The translations under genes and the position numbers were made by a program. 38,648 bases of DNA from Kordiimonadales bacterium (lineage in GTDB: Bacteria > Pseudomonadota > Alphaproteobacteria > Sphingomonadales > Kordiimonadaceae): assembly GCA_015485385.1 (NCBI GenBank), contig WFTS01000087.1, positions 1-38,648 of the forward strand, in the 5' to 3' direction. Below, piece by piece: positions 1 to 8,835 of this stretch. How positions within the stretch are numbered: the stretch's first letter is position 1; each line of letters opens with the position of its first letter. A model generated the notes under the pieces. It saw only the letters and a list, made by a program, of their open reading frames with translations. It searched no databases and was not told where the DNA came from.

Positions 1-1037
1 ACCCCTCCCAAGCCCCAAGTCTCACTATTGAGCATAACCGGTTTTTTGTCTGAGGCCCAGCGCCGCGCACGCAAGTAAAAATTCCTCTCAAAGGAGGCAT
101 AACTGCCCGGTAGCCCTTCAAGCTTACGGCGGGGAATATCAACAAGCCCACGCAAGTAAGCCCGCTTTTGGCTTGAGGGTGTTAGGGTGCGAATAAGGGC
201 GCTAAGGGTTTTGGCCCATACGCTCCACACCGGTTTCACACGTTTGTGGCTCATATTGCCGTGGATAATCTTATAAAGCCGACAGCTATCATCCAGGCGT
301 ATTTCCGTGCCGCCGCCCGCTGCTGCCGCATGAAGCGCAAGGCTATCGGTATCAAGGCAGGTTACATCGCAATTTTCAATTTGTCCGCGCTGTGTGTGCC
401 ACATGGTTTTGCTCATTAGCAGGAAATCTCCGGCTGCGTTGGTGTGGAGGTGCCTCAGCCCAAGCGGCTTTGCCATTTCTGTATCTTGGGGCGCGTGGTG
501 GCCAACGGTATTGGCCGCGCATAGCTCTATGAGAGCCCCCTCTCCGGCTGCCATGGTTGTGGCTTGTTTTAATACTGAAGGCGCAACGTCAAAGCGGTCC
601 AGACGGTAAATTTTCTGGTCTTGAAAGCCAACCGTTGCTGCATACTCAAAAACGGCATTTGTGAGAAAGCTATCGGATGAAAACGGCGTTACAAATTTCC
701 CGTGTGCCCGCCTATAGCCCACATTCAGTGCTCGTGCCGGGTGCAGCCCCTTAAGAGCAGCCCCTTTTACTTTGCTGTGCACCGAAGGCGGCACAGTGAT
801 AATTCTGACGGTTGCAAAATCTGCCCCCGCTGCCCCGTCCAACACTGTGTGGAGACGAGGTTTGTCAGCGGGTGGGTTCCATTCCACGATTAATATTTCA
901 ATCGGTACCCGGTAGTGTTCCGCCTGCCGTACAAGGGTTTTGGTCGTTAGGTTCATACGGTCAATATAATTGGGAGCATAGCCGTCATTACGGGCATAGC
1001 GCACAAAGCTTATCAGCGGGTCGTGGGCCATTGTCAT
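1..1037 (-). CDS. GT-A-like glycosyltransferase, 3' end beyond window
   Basis: The minus strand is open from the ATG at 1037 to the window edge, about 345 codons with no stop, so the C-terminus lies outside. The ATG directly follows the TAA of the upstream epimerase gene, giving zero spacing and probable translational coupling. The N-terminal 150 residues resemble a family-2-type GT-A nucleotide-sugar domain: a strand ending IEILIVEWNPP, then ARALNVGYRRAHGKFV followed by SSDSF where such enzymes carry ARNxGxxxAxGxxV and a DxD-like turn. The C-terminal part is unlike anything I recognise. The likely role is sugar transfer in the glycan pathway encoded next door; donor and acceptor are unknown. 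The fold assignment rests on motif resemblance only. A second in-frame ATG lies two codons downstream. Confidence 0.62.
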   Translation of the reverse strand, partial: MTMAHDPLISFVRYARNDGYAPNYIDRMNLTTKTLVRQAEHYRVPIEILIVEWNPPADKPRLHTVLDGAAGADFATVRIITVPPSVHSKVKGAALKGLHPARALNVGYRRAHGKFVTPFSSDSFLTNAVFEYAATVGFQDQKIYRLDRFDVAPSVLKQATTMAAGEGALIELCAANTVGHHAPQDTEMAKPLGLRHLHTNAAGDFLLMSKTMWHTQRGQIENCDVTCLDTDSLALHAAAAGGGTEIRLDDSCRLYKIIHGNMSHKRVKPVWSVWAKTLSALIRTLTPSSQKRAYLRGLVDIPRRKLEGLPGSYASFERNFYLRARRWASDKKPVMLNSETWGLGG

Positions 1038-2033
1038 TTAAGATTTAACCGCAAGCGTTAACGTGGCCGGGTCAATATTTTCCTGCCACCAATTTATGGT
1101 TTCCCGCAGGCCGTCCTCTAGCGAAACCTGCGGTTTCCAGCCAAGTTCTGCTTCGGCTTTTCTGCAATCAAGCGCCAGTGAAAAATCAATGGTAGGTTTT
1201 GTCGGATCATAAGTGATTTTGAGTGCTTTGCCCGATGCCGCGATGATTTTTTTGGTTAAATCCCGCACACTGATGGCCTTGCCTGCGCCGCAATTATACA
1301 GGCCGTAGTGCGTCCTTTGGTGGGTTGCTGCTCGGTCAACAAAGTTAACCAGATCACTGATAAACAGAAGATCCCGGCTTTCGCTACCCTTGCCCCACAC
1401 GGTTAAGCTCGCCTTGGCGGTCAGGGCTTTGCTGATGGTGGCGCCGCAAACATGGCTGCGCTCAAGATCAAATTTGTCGTGGGGGCCGTAAATATTGGAA
1501 TGACGGATTACCGTATGTTTCGTGCGCCCGAGGCCCGCATAAAATTCACACATGCGCTCCAGATAGACCTTGGTCCAGCCTGCGCCAAAATATTTTGGCT
1601 CAATCTCGCCTGAGAAATCACTTTCTTTCACAGGCACACGGCTAGAGCCGTACATTACAGAACAACTGAAGAATATAAAATGTGCGAGCGAGCGCTCATA
1701 GGCGGCCCGCAGAAGATGCGAATTCATCACAGCATTATCTGTGACATGGATCGCGGGTGAGGATGTGATATCCTTTGCGCCCGAGGTGGTGGCCGCCGCT
1801 TGAATAAGAATATCATGCCCTGCGACCACTTTGTCTGCTGCCTCTGGGTCACGCAAATCCGCCTGAACCCATGATACATTGCTGGGCGTTCTGTAAGGCG
1901 GCTTGCGGTGCCACACAGCCGTTACATGGGCATATTTTTTGGCAAAATACGCAACCATATTGCGGCCAATGAAGCCGGTGGCCCCGCAAATAACGACGCG
2001 TGTGTTGCTTAGATTTGTCTCAGTCGCCGCCAT
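1038..2033 (-). CDS. NAD(P)-dependent sugar-nucleotide epimerase/reductase, extended SDR
   Basis: 331 aa. The Rossmann nucleotide-binding motif GATGFIG is at residues 17-23, and the serine region FFSCSVMYG (121-129) matches the SSxxVYG signature of extended SDRs. The overall look is that of GDP-L-fucose-synthase-like reductase/epimerases. Oddly, the YxxxK catalytic pair reads AGWTK at 151-155: the lysine is present but the tyrosine position is alanine, and the nearest tyrosine is residue 148. Either the active site uses another residue or the enzyme has changed chemistry. It overlaps the 3' end of the GHMP kinase gene by 14 nt and abuts the glycosyltransferase gene with no gap, so the three form one operon likely making and transferring one sugar. 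Substrate unknown. Confidence 0.8.
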   Translation of the reverse strand: MAATETNLSNTRVVICGATGFIGRNMVAYFAKKYAHVTAVWHRKPPYRTPSNVSWVQADLRDPEAADKVVAGHDILIQAAATTSGAKDITSSPAIHVTDNAVMNSHLLRAAYERSLAHFIFFSCSVMYGSSRVPVKESDFSGEIEPKYFGAGWTKVYLERMCEFYAGLGRTKHTVIRHSNIYGPHDKFDLERSHVCGATISKALTAKASLTVWGKGSESRDLLFISDLVNFVDRAATHQRTHYGLYNCGAGKAISVRDLTKKIIAASGKALKITYDPTKPTIDFSLALDCRKAEAELGWKPQVSLEDGLRETINWWQENIDPATLTLAVKS

Positions 2034-3081
2034 CGCCGGGGCCTACTCCATTATGCGTGGTTTTTTGCCAAATACGGCGATACTCGTGGTCATATTTAGA
2101 CGGCATATTCAATAAAATTTGCGGCCCCGGAGCATCCAGTTTCACCGGTACTTGCACATAGGCTTTCAGTTGCTCTTCAATATGGGCTTTTTTGCCTTCG
2201 GGTGCAAAAAGCATCATAAACCCACCGCCCCCGGCCCCAAGCAGTTTTCCGCCAAGCGCCCCGGCTTTTCGGGCTTCTTCGTACAGTTCGTCGATAGGCT
2301 TGGGCGAAACAGCGTTTGATAATCCACGTTTCAGGCACCAGCTTTCATGCAAAAGCTCCCCAAAATTATCAAGCGGTTCGTCGTTTAAAAGTATATCGCG
2401 GGCCTCATAGGCCATTTGCCCCATGCGCCTTAGGTCGGTCTTTTTCTTGGAAAAATTCTCAACCTTGGTAGCCGCAACAGTGGAGGCATGCCGCGAAACG
2501 CCGGTGAAAATAAAGATCAACCGGTCGGATAGTTTTTTAAGGCGGTCCCCGGACAGACCGATCCGCTCTAGGCTAACAGAGCCATTTGGCGCAATCTTTC
2601 CAAAGTTAAAGCCGCCAAAGGCTGCTGCGAATTGGTCTTGAATGCCAACGGTTTCCTTGAGGACATTATGCTCAAGGTCGAAAACGGCGTTCGCGAGGTC
2701 GTAGCTGCTGCTCTCGGTCCCGTCCATCGCATTGAGGGCAGCAAGGAAAGCAACCCCAAAGGTGGAACTAGACCCTAAGCCTGCACCGTGGGGCAGATCG
2801 CCAAAATAGACCACATCAAGCCCGCTTTTTATGTTGCGTTCTTGCAAGGCGGCGCGCACGAACGGGTGTTTAATGGCGGAAATGGCTTCAACATCTTCCA
2901 GTTCGCGCCACACCACGCGGTAGCGAAAGCGGTCAAGCTTTGGTTTTTGCCTAAGCGTGATGGTAATATGATGATCAATAGCCGTAGACAGAAAGACGCC
3001 GCCGTTCTCACGGAACCATTCCGGATAGTCCGTTCCGCCGCCAAAAAAGGACACGCGGTAAGGCGCTCGACTTATAATCAT
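2020..3081 (-). CDS. GHMP-family sugar kinase (HddA-like)
   Basis: 353 aa from the ATG at 3081, chosen because AAAGGAGAG lies just upstream; an upstream in-frame extension to 3105 lacks such a site. The N-terminus RAPYRVSFFGGGTDYPEW is the substrate-binding signature of HddA-type kinases (D-glycero-D-manno-heptose 7-phosphate kinase and related enzymes), the ATP-binding GHMP loop is GAGLGSSSTF near residue 107, and the third motif LGAGGGGFMM is near the C-terminus. It should phosphorylate a sugar or sugar phosphate in the cytoplasm before nucleotide activation. The partner enzymes of GDP-heptose synthesis (GmhA, GmhB) are not in view, so heptose is only one possible substrate. First gene of a three-gene minus-strand operon with an epimerase and a glycosyltransferase. 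Confidence 0.82.
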   Translation of the reverse strand: MIISRAPYRVSFFGGGTDYPEWFRENGGVFLSTAIDHHITITLRQKPKLDRFRYRVVWRELEDVEAISAIKHPFVRAALQERNIKSGLDVVYFGDLPHGAGLGSSSTFGVAFLAALNAMDGTESSSYDLANAVFDLEHNVLKETVGIQDQFAAAFGGFNFGKIAPNGSVSLERIGLSGDRLKKLSDRLIFIFTGVSRHASTVAATKVENFSKKKTDLRRMGQMAYEARDILLNDEPLDNFGELLHESWCLKRGLSNAVSPKPIDELYEEARKAGALGGKLLGAGGGGFMMLFAPEGKKAHIEEQLKAYVQVPVKLDAPGPQILLNMPSKYDHEYRRIWQKTTHNGVGPGDGGD

Positions 3082-3315
3082 GCTCTCTCCTTTGCCCTCG
3101 GCCAAGAGCAGGATTTATCTTCAGGCCGAAAAATACAGTAACCCAAATAGTTTATAGGTAAACCACAAAGCAAAATAAGCGCCAGAATCAAGAGGCTTTT
3201 TAAAAAACCGCGTAGAATAAAAAGCATTTGTTGATTTGCTATAATTGGTTAGGCTGAATCTCAGTAAGAATTGGGGTGTGCTCACTTGAGCATACATGTG
3301 ACGAAGGAGCGCACT

Positions 3316-5139
3316 GTGGCATCACGGCGCGATAAGGCGAAAAAAACCAGAGCAACTATGGATGTGGCGGATGTGGTTCTCCAGCAACGTCAGCGTAGTG
3401 CGCTGAAAGAAGCGGCACGCGCACGTAAATTGCTTTTGGGCGGCGCTCTGCCTGCTGCCCGCAAGAGCTTTGAAGCCTCTATCGCCCAAGCTCCTTATGA
3501 TATGGATGTGGTGGCGCTGGTTGCCGATGGCCTAGCAGAAATGGGACACCGCGACCGAGCCATTGAAATATTGCAAGCTGCTCTGGCTCATAATCCTGCG
3601 AATGAAACTGTTTTGCTTATTGTGGGTAAGATTGCTCAGAATATGGACTGTCCAGATATTGCCGCCAAAGTCTTTGCTGCCGCGATTGACCTGAACCCTT
3701 CAGAGCCTAGCTATTATGTCAATTTGGCTGAAAGTTACCGTCAGCAAGAGCGTGTTGACGAGGCCGTTGATTTGGTGAAAGGGTCGCTGGAAATGTTCCC
3801 CGAAAGCGCGATGCTGTGGAACCTGATGGGGACCCTGATGATCAACCAGCGCAATAATGCATTGGCACTAACTTTCTACCAAGAAGCCCTGCGGCTAGAG
3901 CCCGGCAATGATGCTGTGCTTCTTAATATTGCTAATTTGGAATTTGATGGTGGGGACCCTACAAGCCGCTACCGCCGGGCTATTGCACTTAATCCAGACA
4001 ATCACGCTGCTCATGTGGGTCTTGCGACATATCTGCTTTTGAACGGCGACCTGAAAGAAGGCTGGGAGCATTATGAGCACCGGAAACTGGGCGATGAAGG
4101 CTACGGCAAGTCGGTGCGCTTTACGTTTGATCTGCCAGAATGGACTGGCCAGACACTCGCGGGTAAATCCATTTTGGTGATGGCAGAGCAAGGCCTTGGC
4201 GACGAGCTGTTGTTTGGGCTGAATTTCAAACGGCTCTATGAGGAGGCTGGTCAACTTTATATTGGCTGTGACCCACGTTTGGTTAGTATTTTCAAACGCA
4301 GTTTTCCAAATGCAATCATTGCAGGGTTTGAAGACCAACGCCTAGAGGGCAGGCGTTATAGAAGTTTTCCGTCCATCCAGCGGCATTTAAAGAAAATAGA
4401 TTACGGTGTTTGGGCAGGCTCAGTTCCCCAATATTGGTGGCCTGATACGGCCTCAATTCCACACATGGAAACAGGATATATAAAACCGGAAACAGGGCTG
4501 GTTGAAACATGCCGCCCGCTGGTGGCGCGAAGCGAAGGCCGCTTAAAAGTTGGTATATCTTGGCGCAGCGGGAACCTATCGTTTGAGCGGTCTGAATTTT
4601 ATATGGGATTACGCGGAATTCGTCGGGTTTTGGCGAACAGGCATATTGATTGTTACTGTTTCCAGTACGGCTGGGACCAATCCGAAATTGATTGGCTACA
4701 AAAAGAAATGGGTTACCCGGTTTTCACGTTTCCAGACATTGATCTGAAAGATGACCTTGAAGCCAATTTGGCGCTTATGGCGCATATGGATGTTGTTATT
4801 GGCCCTGCGACCGCAACCCAGCAATTGGCGATGAGCGCGGGCGTTCCTGCGTGGACCATCATGGGGGGAGCCCCTTGGTGGCAGTTCGGGCATAAGGGGG
4901 CAGGGCCAGCGTTTGCACCGGCGTCCGTTTGGTCATGGTGCCAACATGGGCTTGGCCAAGAGGGCCTCTGCCGTATCATTCAGGGCGTGATGGGAGTGTA
5001 TTTTGAAAAATACACGGAGATAAATCTTGCGCTTTTGAAGGCCACTGTTGACCGGGTCGTTGAGGATTATATGGCCGTATTTCCAGACGTTGACATCAAT
5101 GATTTTATGGACACATACGAACAGTCGCTGGTGATTTAA
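3316..5139 (+). CDS. TPR-glycosyltransferase fusion protein (FlmG-like architecture)
   Basis: 607 aa. I chose GTG 3316 because AAGGAG (3304-3309) sits 6 nt before it; the frame is open further upstream to a TTG at 3271. Roughly residues 30-245 are TPR repeats (for example AAKVFAAAIDLNPSEPSYYVNL and the following units). The C-terminal half is a GT-B-like domain as in GT9/GT41-related TPR proteins: EQGLGDELLFGLNF, then VGISWRSGN, then DVVIGPATATQQLAMSAG, which matches the conserved nucleotide-sugar site of that group. The same layout is found in Caulobacter FlmG, which transfers a nonulosonic acid to flagellin. Location next to legC and neuB supports a nonulosonate-transfer role, with the TPRs selecting a protein acceptor; this is inference. 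It converges with legC, with 4 nt between stops. Confidence 0.8.
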   Translation: MASRRDKAKKTRATMDVADVVLQQRQRSALKEAARARKLLLGGALPAARKSFEASIAQAPYDMDVVALVADGLAEMGHRDRAIEILQAALAHNPANETVLLIVGKIAQNMDCPDIAAKVFAAAIDLNPSEPSYYVNLAESYRQQERVDEAVDLVKGSLEMFPESAMLWNLMGTLMINQRNNALALTFYQEALRLEPGNDAVLLNIANLEFDGGDPTSRYRRAIALNPDNHAAHVGLATYLLLNGDLKEGWEHYEHRKLGDEGYGKSVRFTFDLPEWTGQTLAGKSILVMAEQGLGDELLFGLNFKRLYEEAGQLYIGCDPRLVSIFKRSFPNAIIAGFEDQRLEGRRYRSFPSIQRHLKKIDYGVWAGSVPQYWWPDTASIPHMETGYIKPETGLVETCRPLVARSEGRLKVGISWRSGNLSFERSEFYMGLRGIRRVLANRHIDCYCFQYGWDQSEIDWLQKEMGYPVFTFPDIDLKDDLEANLALMAHMDVVIGPATATQQLAMSAGVPAWTIMGGAPWWQFGHKGAGPAFAPASVWSWCQHGLGQEGLCRIIQGVMGVYFEKYTEINLALLKATVDRVVEDYMAVFPDVDINDFMDTYEQSLVI

Positions 5140-5143
5140 CGCC

Positions 5144-6286
5144 TTACTTCAGTGCGGATGCTACGGCTGCGACTGAAAGGGAAATGTCTGCGCCTGAACA
5201 GTGCGTCGAGCAAGGAAGCGGTAGGATACGTTTGTAAATATCCTCGGTGACCTCTAAAGAACCGCGCGGGCTTGCTTGATAAGGTTTTTGCAGATGAAGG
5301 GGTGTCCAGAAGGGACGGGCATCAATGCCGTTTTCACGCAAGGATACGAGAACGTCTTTAATCTGCTTTTCACCCACAGTGAGGAAAGCCCCTGAAAGCC
5401 AGTGCGCGCTTTGCGCCCATACAGGGGTTGGGAAACCCGTGACATGGTCTAAGCCTTTGAAGGCGTCCCGGTATGCATTGGCGATACGGCACTTTGCGCT
5501 TACAAAATCCTCAAAACGCTCTAGCTGCGCGCATCCCACGGCAGCTTGAATATTGGTCATACGGTAGTTATAGCCCACCGCGTCATGGTCATAATTTTCT
5601 CCGGTGCGTGCGGTGGTGGCTAAGTGATTGACCTTGTCGGTAAAGTTTTTGTCAGAGGACACAACCGCGCCGCCGCCGCCACAGGTGAAGGTTTTATTGC
5701 CGTTAAAGGAAAAAACCGTGGCGGTAACGTCTAGGCTGCCGATATTCTGGTCTTTGTAGCGTGCCCCAAGCGCCGCCGCAGCATCGCAGATAACCGGTAA
5801 ACCGTAGTTTTTTGCGGTCCTTGAGATGGCGTCCATATCAGCCGGGGTGCCGAGCATATAAACCGGCATAATAGCCGCGACCCGCCTGCCGGTTTTGGTG
5901 TGGATGATTTGGCTATCCTTTTGGTGGGTTTCTGTGGCCAGGTTTTTCTGCAAGTCTTCTGGGTCAAGTGTCCAACTGTTTGGGTTTACGTCCATAAGCC
6001 ATGGTTCCGCGCCGCAATAAGCGGCTGCATTCGCGGTGGCGATAAAAGTAAGCGACGGCATGATGACCAGATCATCCCGCCCTACGCCCGCCGCAACCAA
6101 GGCAATATGAAGCCCGGCTGTGCCTGAGGCCACAGGTGAACAGTAAGGTGCGCCGCTTACGGCTGCCACGCTGGTTGCGAAGCGGGCGACAAATGGTCCC
6201 ACAGATGAAACATAGCCGGTTTCAATACAGTCATTCAGGTATTTTTTTTCGTTGCCTGAGAGGTTGGGTATTGAAATCGGGATCAT
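5144..6286 (-). CDS. legC: LegC-family PLP-dependent aminotransferase
   Basis: 380 aa, DegT/DnrJ/EryC1 fold. The N-terminus IPNLSGNEKKYLNDCIETGYVSSVG is characteristic of LegC-type enzymes, which aminate the 4-keto-6-deoxy sugar nucleotide made by LegB. The PLP site is visible: CDAAAALGA (168-176) and the Schiff-base lysine K198 in FNGNKTFTCGGGG. Length is usual for the family. Its ATG overlaps the TGA of the neuB-like gene by 4 nt (ATGA), so the two are translationally coupled. The likely reaction is glutamate-dependent 4-amination of NDP-4-keto-6-deoxy-HexNAc in the legionaminic acid route. The symbol follows family similarity; a related nonulosonate or bacillosamine-like sugar is possible. 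Confidence 0.88.
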   Translation of the reverse strand: MIPISIPNLSGNEKKYLNDCIETGYVSSVGPFVARFATSVAAVSGAPYCSPVASGTAGLHIALVAAGVGRDDLVIMPSLTFIATANAAAYCGAEPWLMDVNPNSWTLDPEDLQKNLATETHQKDSQIIHTKTGRRVAAIMPVYMLGTPADMDAISRTAKNYGLPVICDAAAALGARYKDQNIGSLDVTATVFSFNGNKTFTCGGGGAVVSSDKNFTDKVNHLATTARTGENYDHDAVGYNYRMTNIQAAVGCAQLERFEDFVSAKCRIANAYRDAFKGLDHVTGFPTPVWAQSAHWLSGAFLTVGEKQIKDVLVSLRENGIDARPFWTPLHLQKPYQASPRGSLEVTEDIYKRILPLPCSTHCSGADISLSVAAVASALK

Positions 6287-7284
6287 TCAATATCGCCTTC
6301 AAACAAGACATGATTGGCGTCCATATCGCGTGCCGCTTGCTTGCCGATCACGCTTTGGTACATGCCGGGGTCAATGCCGTATTTGGGCGCACGCAGGATA
6401 TTCAGATCGGCGGCCTTTAGCGTACTGCCCTTTTTGATAGGGCGCGCTGTAACTAGGCTTTTCCTTGAATAGCTGCGGTATTTTGTTTCGGCCTCGGTTA
6501 AAGGCCGAAGCGTACCCCCTGCCAAAGCTTTGTCCAGATCACGCACCATGGCTGTGAAAGCTTGAAATTCGTCCGGGTTCAAGGCAGCTTGGTGGTCGGC
6601 GCCCTTGAGGCTGCGGTCATGGGTGATATGTTTTTCAACGATTGATACCCCAAGCCCGATTGCCGCCGCCGCCATAGCGTAACTACTGATATTTTCGGGT
6701 GGGGAATGGTCTTGATAACCAACGGGCAAACCCGTGATATTTTGCAAATTTTGCATATAAACCAGATCAATATCTTCTGGCGGGGTTGGGAAATTTTGCA
6801 AACCGTACATCAGCCAGATCGAGGGGCAGCCGTGTGTGCGCAGCATGTCTGATGCCTGCAATATCTCGTCGATAGAACACGCACCAACGCTAAGGTCAAT
6901 GCGCATTTTGCTGCGCCCCACTGCTTGGAGCAGCTCTAGGTTTGTGATATCTGCCGCGTGAAGTTTGAATGCATCCACGCCGATCTCGCTGCAAAAGTTC
7001 AGGCTTTCCTGTTCGTAGATGCAGGCGATAATATCCATATCGGGGTAATTGGCCCTGACATAAGCTGCGAGCGAACGCCACTGGTCATAACCAAGTTCGA
7101 GCGCTTTCAAAATGGCAAGATCAGGATGATCTGGTGTGACAAGCGCTTCTTTTTTCCAAATTTGAAACTGGATCGCGTTCGCACCGCTTTTGCCAGCGCA
7201 ATCAATGATAGTGCGGGCATGATTTTCGCTGCCGTCATGCGAACAGGCCATTTCGGCGATAATATAGGTGGGGTGCCGCTGCAT
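6283..7284 (-). CDS. neuB: N-acetylneuraminate/legionaminate synthase (NeuB family)
   Basis: 333 aa, normal for NeuB/LegI/PseI. It has a TIM-barrel start YIIAEMACSHDGS (the AEIGxNHxG motif of the family), FKLHAADITNLELL in mid-barrel, the highly conserved IVEKHITHDRSLKGADHQA, and a C-terminal SAF antifreeze-like domain (about 270-333, beginning SRKSLVTARPIKKG). The enzyme condenses phosphoenolpyruvate with a six-carbon diamino or acetamido sugar to form a nine-carbon nonulosonic acid. A GAGG-type ribosome site precedes the ATG. It lies 30 nt after the unknown-family gene at 7315-8592 and overlaps legC, giving a three-gene operon. With LegB and LegC present, legionaminic acid or a relative is favoured over N-acetylneuraminic acid. 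Confidence 0.92.
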   Translation of the reverse strand: MQRHPTYIIAEMACSHDGSENHARTIIDCAGKSGANAIQFQIWKKEALVTPDHPDLAILKALELGYDQWRSLAAYVRANYPDMDIIACIYEQESLNFCSEIGVDAFKLHAADITNLELLQAVGRSKMRIDLSVGACSIDEILQASDMLRTHGCPSIWLMYGLQNFPTPPEDIDLVYMQNLQNITGLPVGYQDHSPPENISSYAMAAAAIGLGVSIVEKHITHDRSLKGADHQAALNPDEFQAFTAMVRDLDKALAGGTLRPLTEAETKYRSYSRKSLVTARPIKKGSTLKAADLNILRAPKYGIDPGMYQSVIGKQAARDMDANHVLFEGDIE

Positions 7285-7314
7285 AGGGTGTGCCTCAAAA
7301 ATATTCTAATGGGC

Positions 7315-8592
7315 CTACAGGCCGCGTTCGGTCCGGATTTGGTCGATACAAGCTATAAAGTGCTTTTGGTAGTCTGTCTCATTTTCCAGCCATTCATAAA
7401 CATCAGGGCTTGGGTGTAGCCCTTTTTGTCCTGCTGGACGAGAGAGGAAATTAGTCAATATCCTATCAAGCTGGTGTGTGTCGCTGGTTCTGATGCGGTA
7501 GCGCGTGACCGACCAATAGAAAAGCTTTAGCACATCTTCGGCAGAAATTCGGGGAGCTGTCGCCTGTAGCCAGTCGTCAATATTTCTGAAGGGATCGCAG
7601 AAATCGGTATCGTGACTGGCATAATCAAACAGGGGTTTTTCGCAGATAAGCGCGTGCCAATAGGCTTTGCTCATCCAGCACATCATGCCGTCGCAGTGGG
7701 GCATAATGTTGGCGGTCGTAAATGTTTTTGGGTCAATATCAAGATCATCGGCGATGATAACTCGGTCGGTATCTGCAAAAATTTTTATTAGGTTTACCTG
7801 CACGTCTGGTGCGGGTGTGAAGGGGTGCGATGTGACAATCAGTGCGGCATCATCGTCAGCGTGTTCTAGAAAATGATAAATCACATCACACTGGGTCATA
7901 TAGCGTTGGTCATAGACATAATTTACATAGTCTGTCTCGCGCATGCCCGCGCACACAGGCATGGTGTATAGTTTACGGTATGTTTGCCTAAGGCCCTTGA
8001 AAACGGCCTCTATTTCCCCTTGTTGGCGAGGACTTAGTTGGTCCTGCGAATTCATCAGCCGGTAGCCTTCGGCAGCAATATCCGCCGGGATATCGATCGA
8101 AAGCGCTTGTGCTCGGTGGTGGGACAGAAACGAATTTCCATAGAAAAATTCGTCTTCTGTGAGGGCAAAACAGGCAGTGCCTCTGCCGTACCAAGGGGCA
8201 CCGATCGCATCAGCCATCGTAAGGATAACCACGCCCGGGAATAGTTTCTTCAAGTAACCGTGGCCATGGGTGCGCGTGATAATCACGTCCGGCTTTTGGC
8301 CCTTAAACACCGGACGCAGGGCCTCTGCGGCCCGGTCATCATCCATGACATGCAGCACAGATACAGCGGGATCGGCTATCACATGGATGTCTGGGTCATA
8401 GTGACTGGTATCAAAATTTTTGCGCCAATCCAAAGGGATGCCGACACCGAATTCATTCAGAGGCGGGAAAAAATATGTGGTTTTCCAGCCGTATTCATTC
8501 AGCCCCTCAAAGGTGGCTACCACAAAAGTAGGAAGCCAACCCGGTACACATTGTGGACCCCAAAAAAGGATATTCTTTTGCAGATTTGGCAT
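7315..8592 (-). CDS. Uncharacterised glycan-locus protein, paralogue of 11980-13593 protein; possible glycosyltransferase
   Basis: 425 aa; I do not recognise the family. AAAGG precedes the ATG. It aligns along its length with the protein at 11980-13593, sharing LFWGPxC near the N-terminus, YFFPPLNEF, (V/I)TRTxGHxYLKxLFP, VILTMAD, TTANI(M/L)P, SKxYWHAL and KLFYW. No signal peptide or membrane segment is apparent, so it is probably cytoplasmic. The block around 290-325 (a DGM, then SKAYWHALICEKPLFDY) recalls the donor-binding end of GT-B capsule or Kdo-type transferases, where an acidic/aromatic helix precedes a GKP-like turn; this is a structural guess. As first gene of the operon with neuB and legC, a role in handling or transferring the nonulosonic acid is plausible. 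Confidence 0.72.
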   Translation of the reverse strand: MPNLQKNILFWGPQCVPGWLPTFVVATFEGLNEYGWKTTYFFPPLNEFGVGIPLDWRKNFDTSHYDPDIHVIADPAVSVLHVMDDDRAAEALRPVFKGQKPDVIITRTHGHGYLKKLFPGVVILTMADAIGAPWYGRGTACFALTEDEFFYGNSFLSHHRAQALSIDIPADIAAEGYRLMNSQDQLSPRQQGEIEAVFKGLRQTYRKLYTMPVCAGMRETDYVNYVYDQRYMTQCDVIYHFLEHADDDAALIVTSHPFTPAPDVQVNLIKIFADTDRVIIADDLDIDPKTFTTANIMPHCDGMMCWMSKAYWHALICEKPLFDYASHDTDFCDPFRNIDDWLQATAPRISAEDVLKLFYWSVTRYRIRTSDTHQLDRILTNFLSRPAGQKGLHPSPDVYEWLENETDYQKHFIACIDQIRTERGL

Positions 8593-8835
8593 AAGGGCCT
8601 TTGCTTGACTAAAGTTAGAAAATTACCATAGTGTTTTTATAAGGCTATCAATTTTTATGCCAAAAAACCATAGATAGAATAAGGGGTTCCGGTTTGCTGG
8701 CTATGGCGGCTCTGTACTATGCGCTTCAAGGAAGGGCACTGTTGGCAGGGTTTTTGCGTTGTTGAAAACAATAGCGCCATCTTTTTAGGACTTTCACGCT
8801 ATACTGAGCGCAGCTAACAGGAAAAGACCGCTTTT

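Noticed and set aside
2020-3081. Naming the kinase hddA
   Set aside because: The motif fits, but GmhA, GmhB and a clear HddC are not in view, so the substrate is not established.
2788-3141. 117-codon plus-strand frame over the GHMP kinase start
   Set aside because: It is antisense to the conserved kinase motifs and has no family features.
6283-7284. Reading the synthase as part of true N-acetylneuraminic acid synthesis
   Set aside because: NeuC is absent and LegB/LegC-type enzymes are present, which fits legionaminic-type sugars better.
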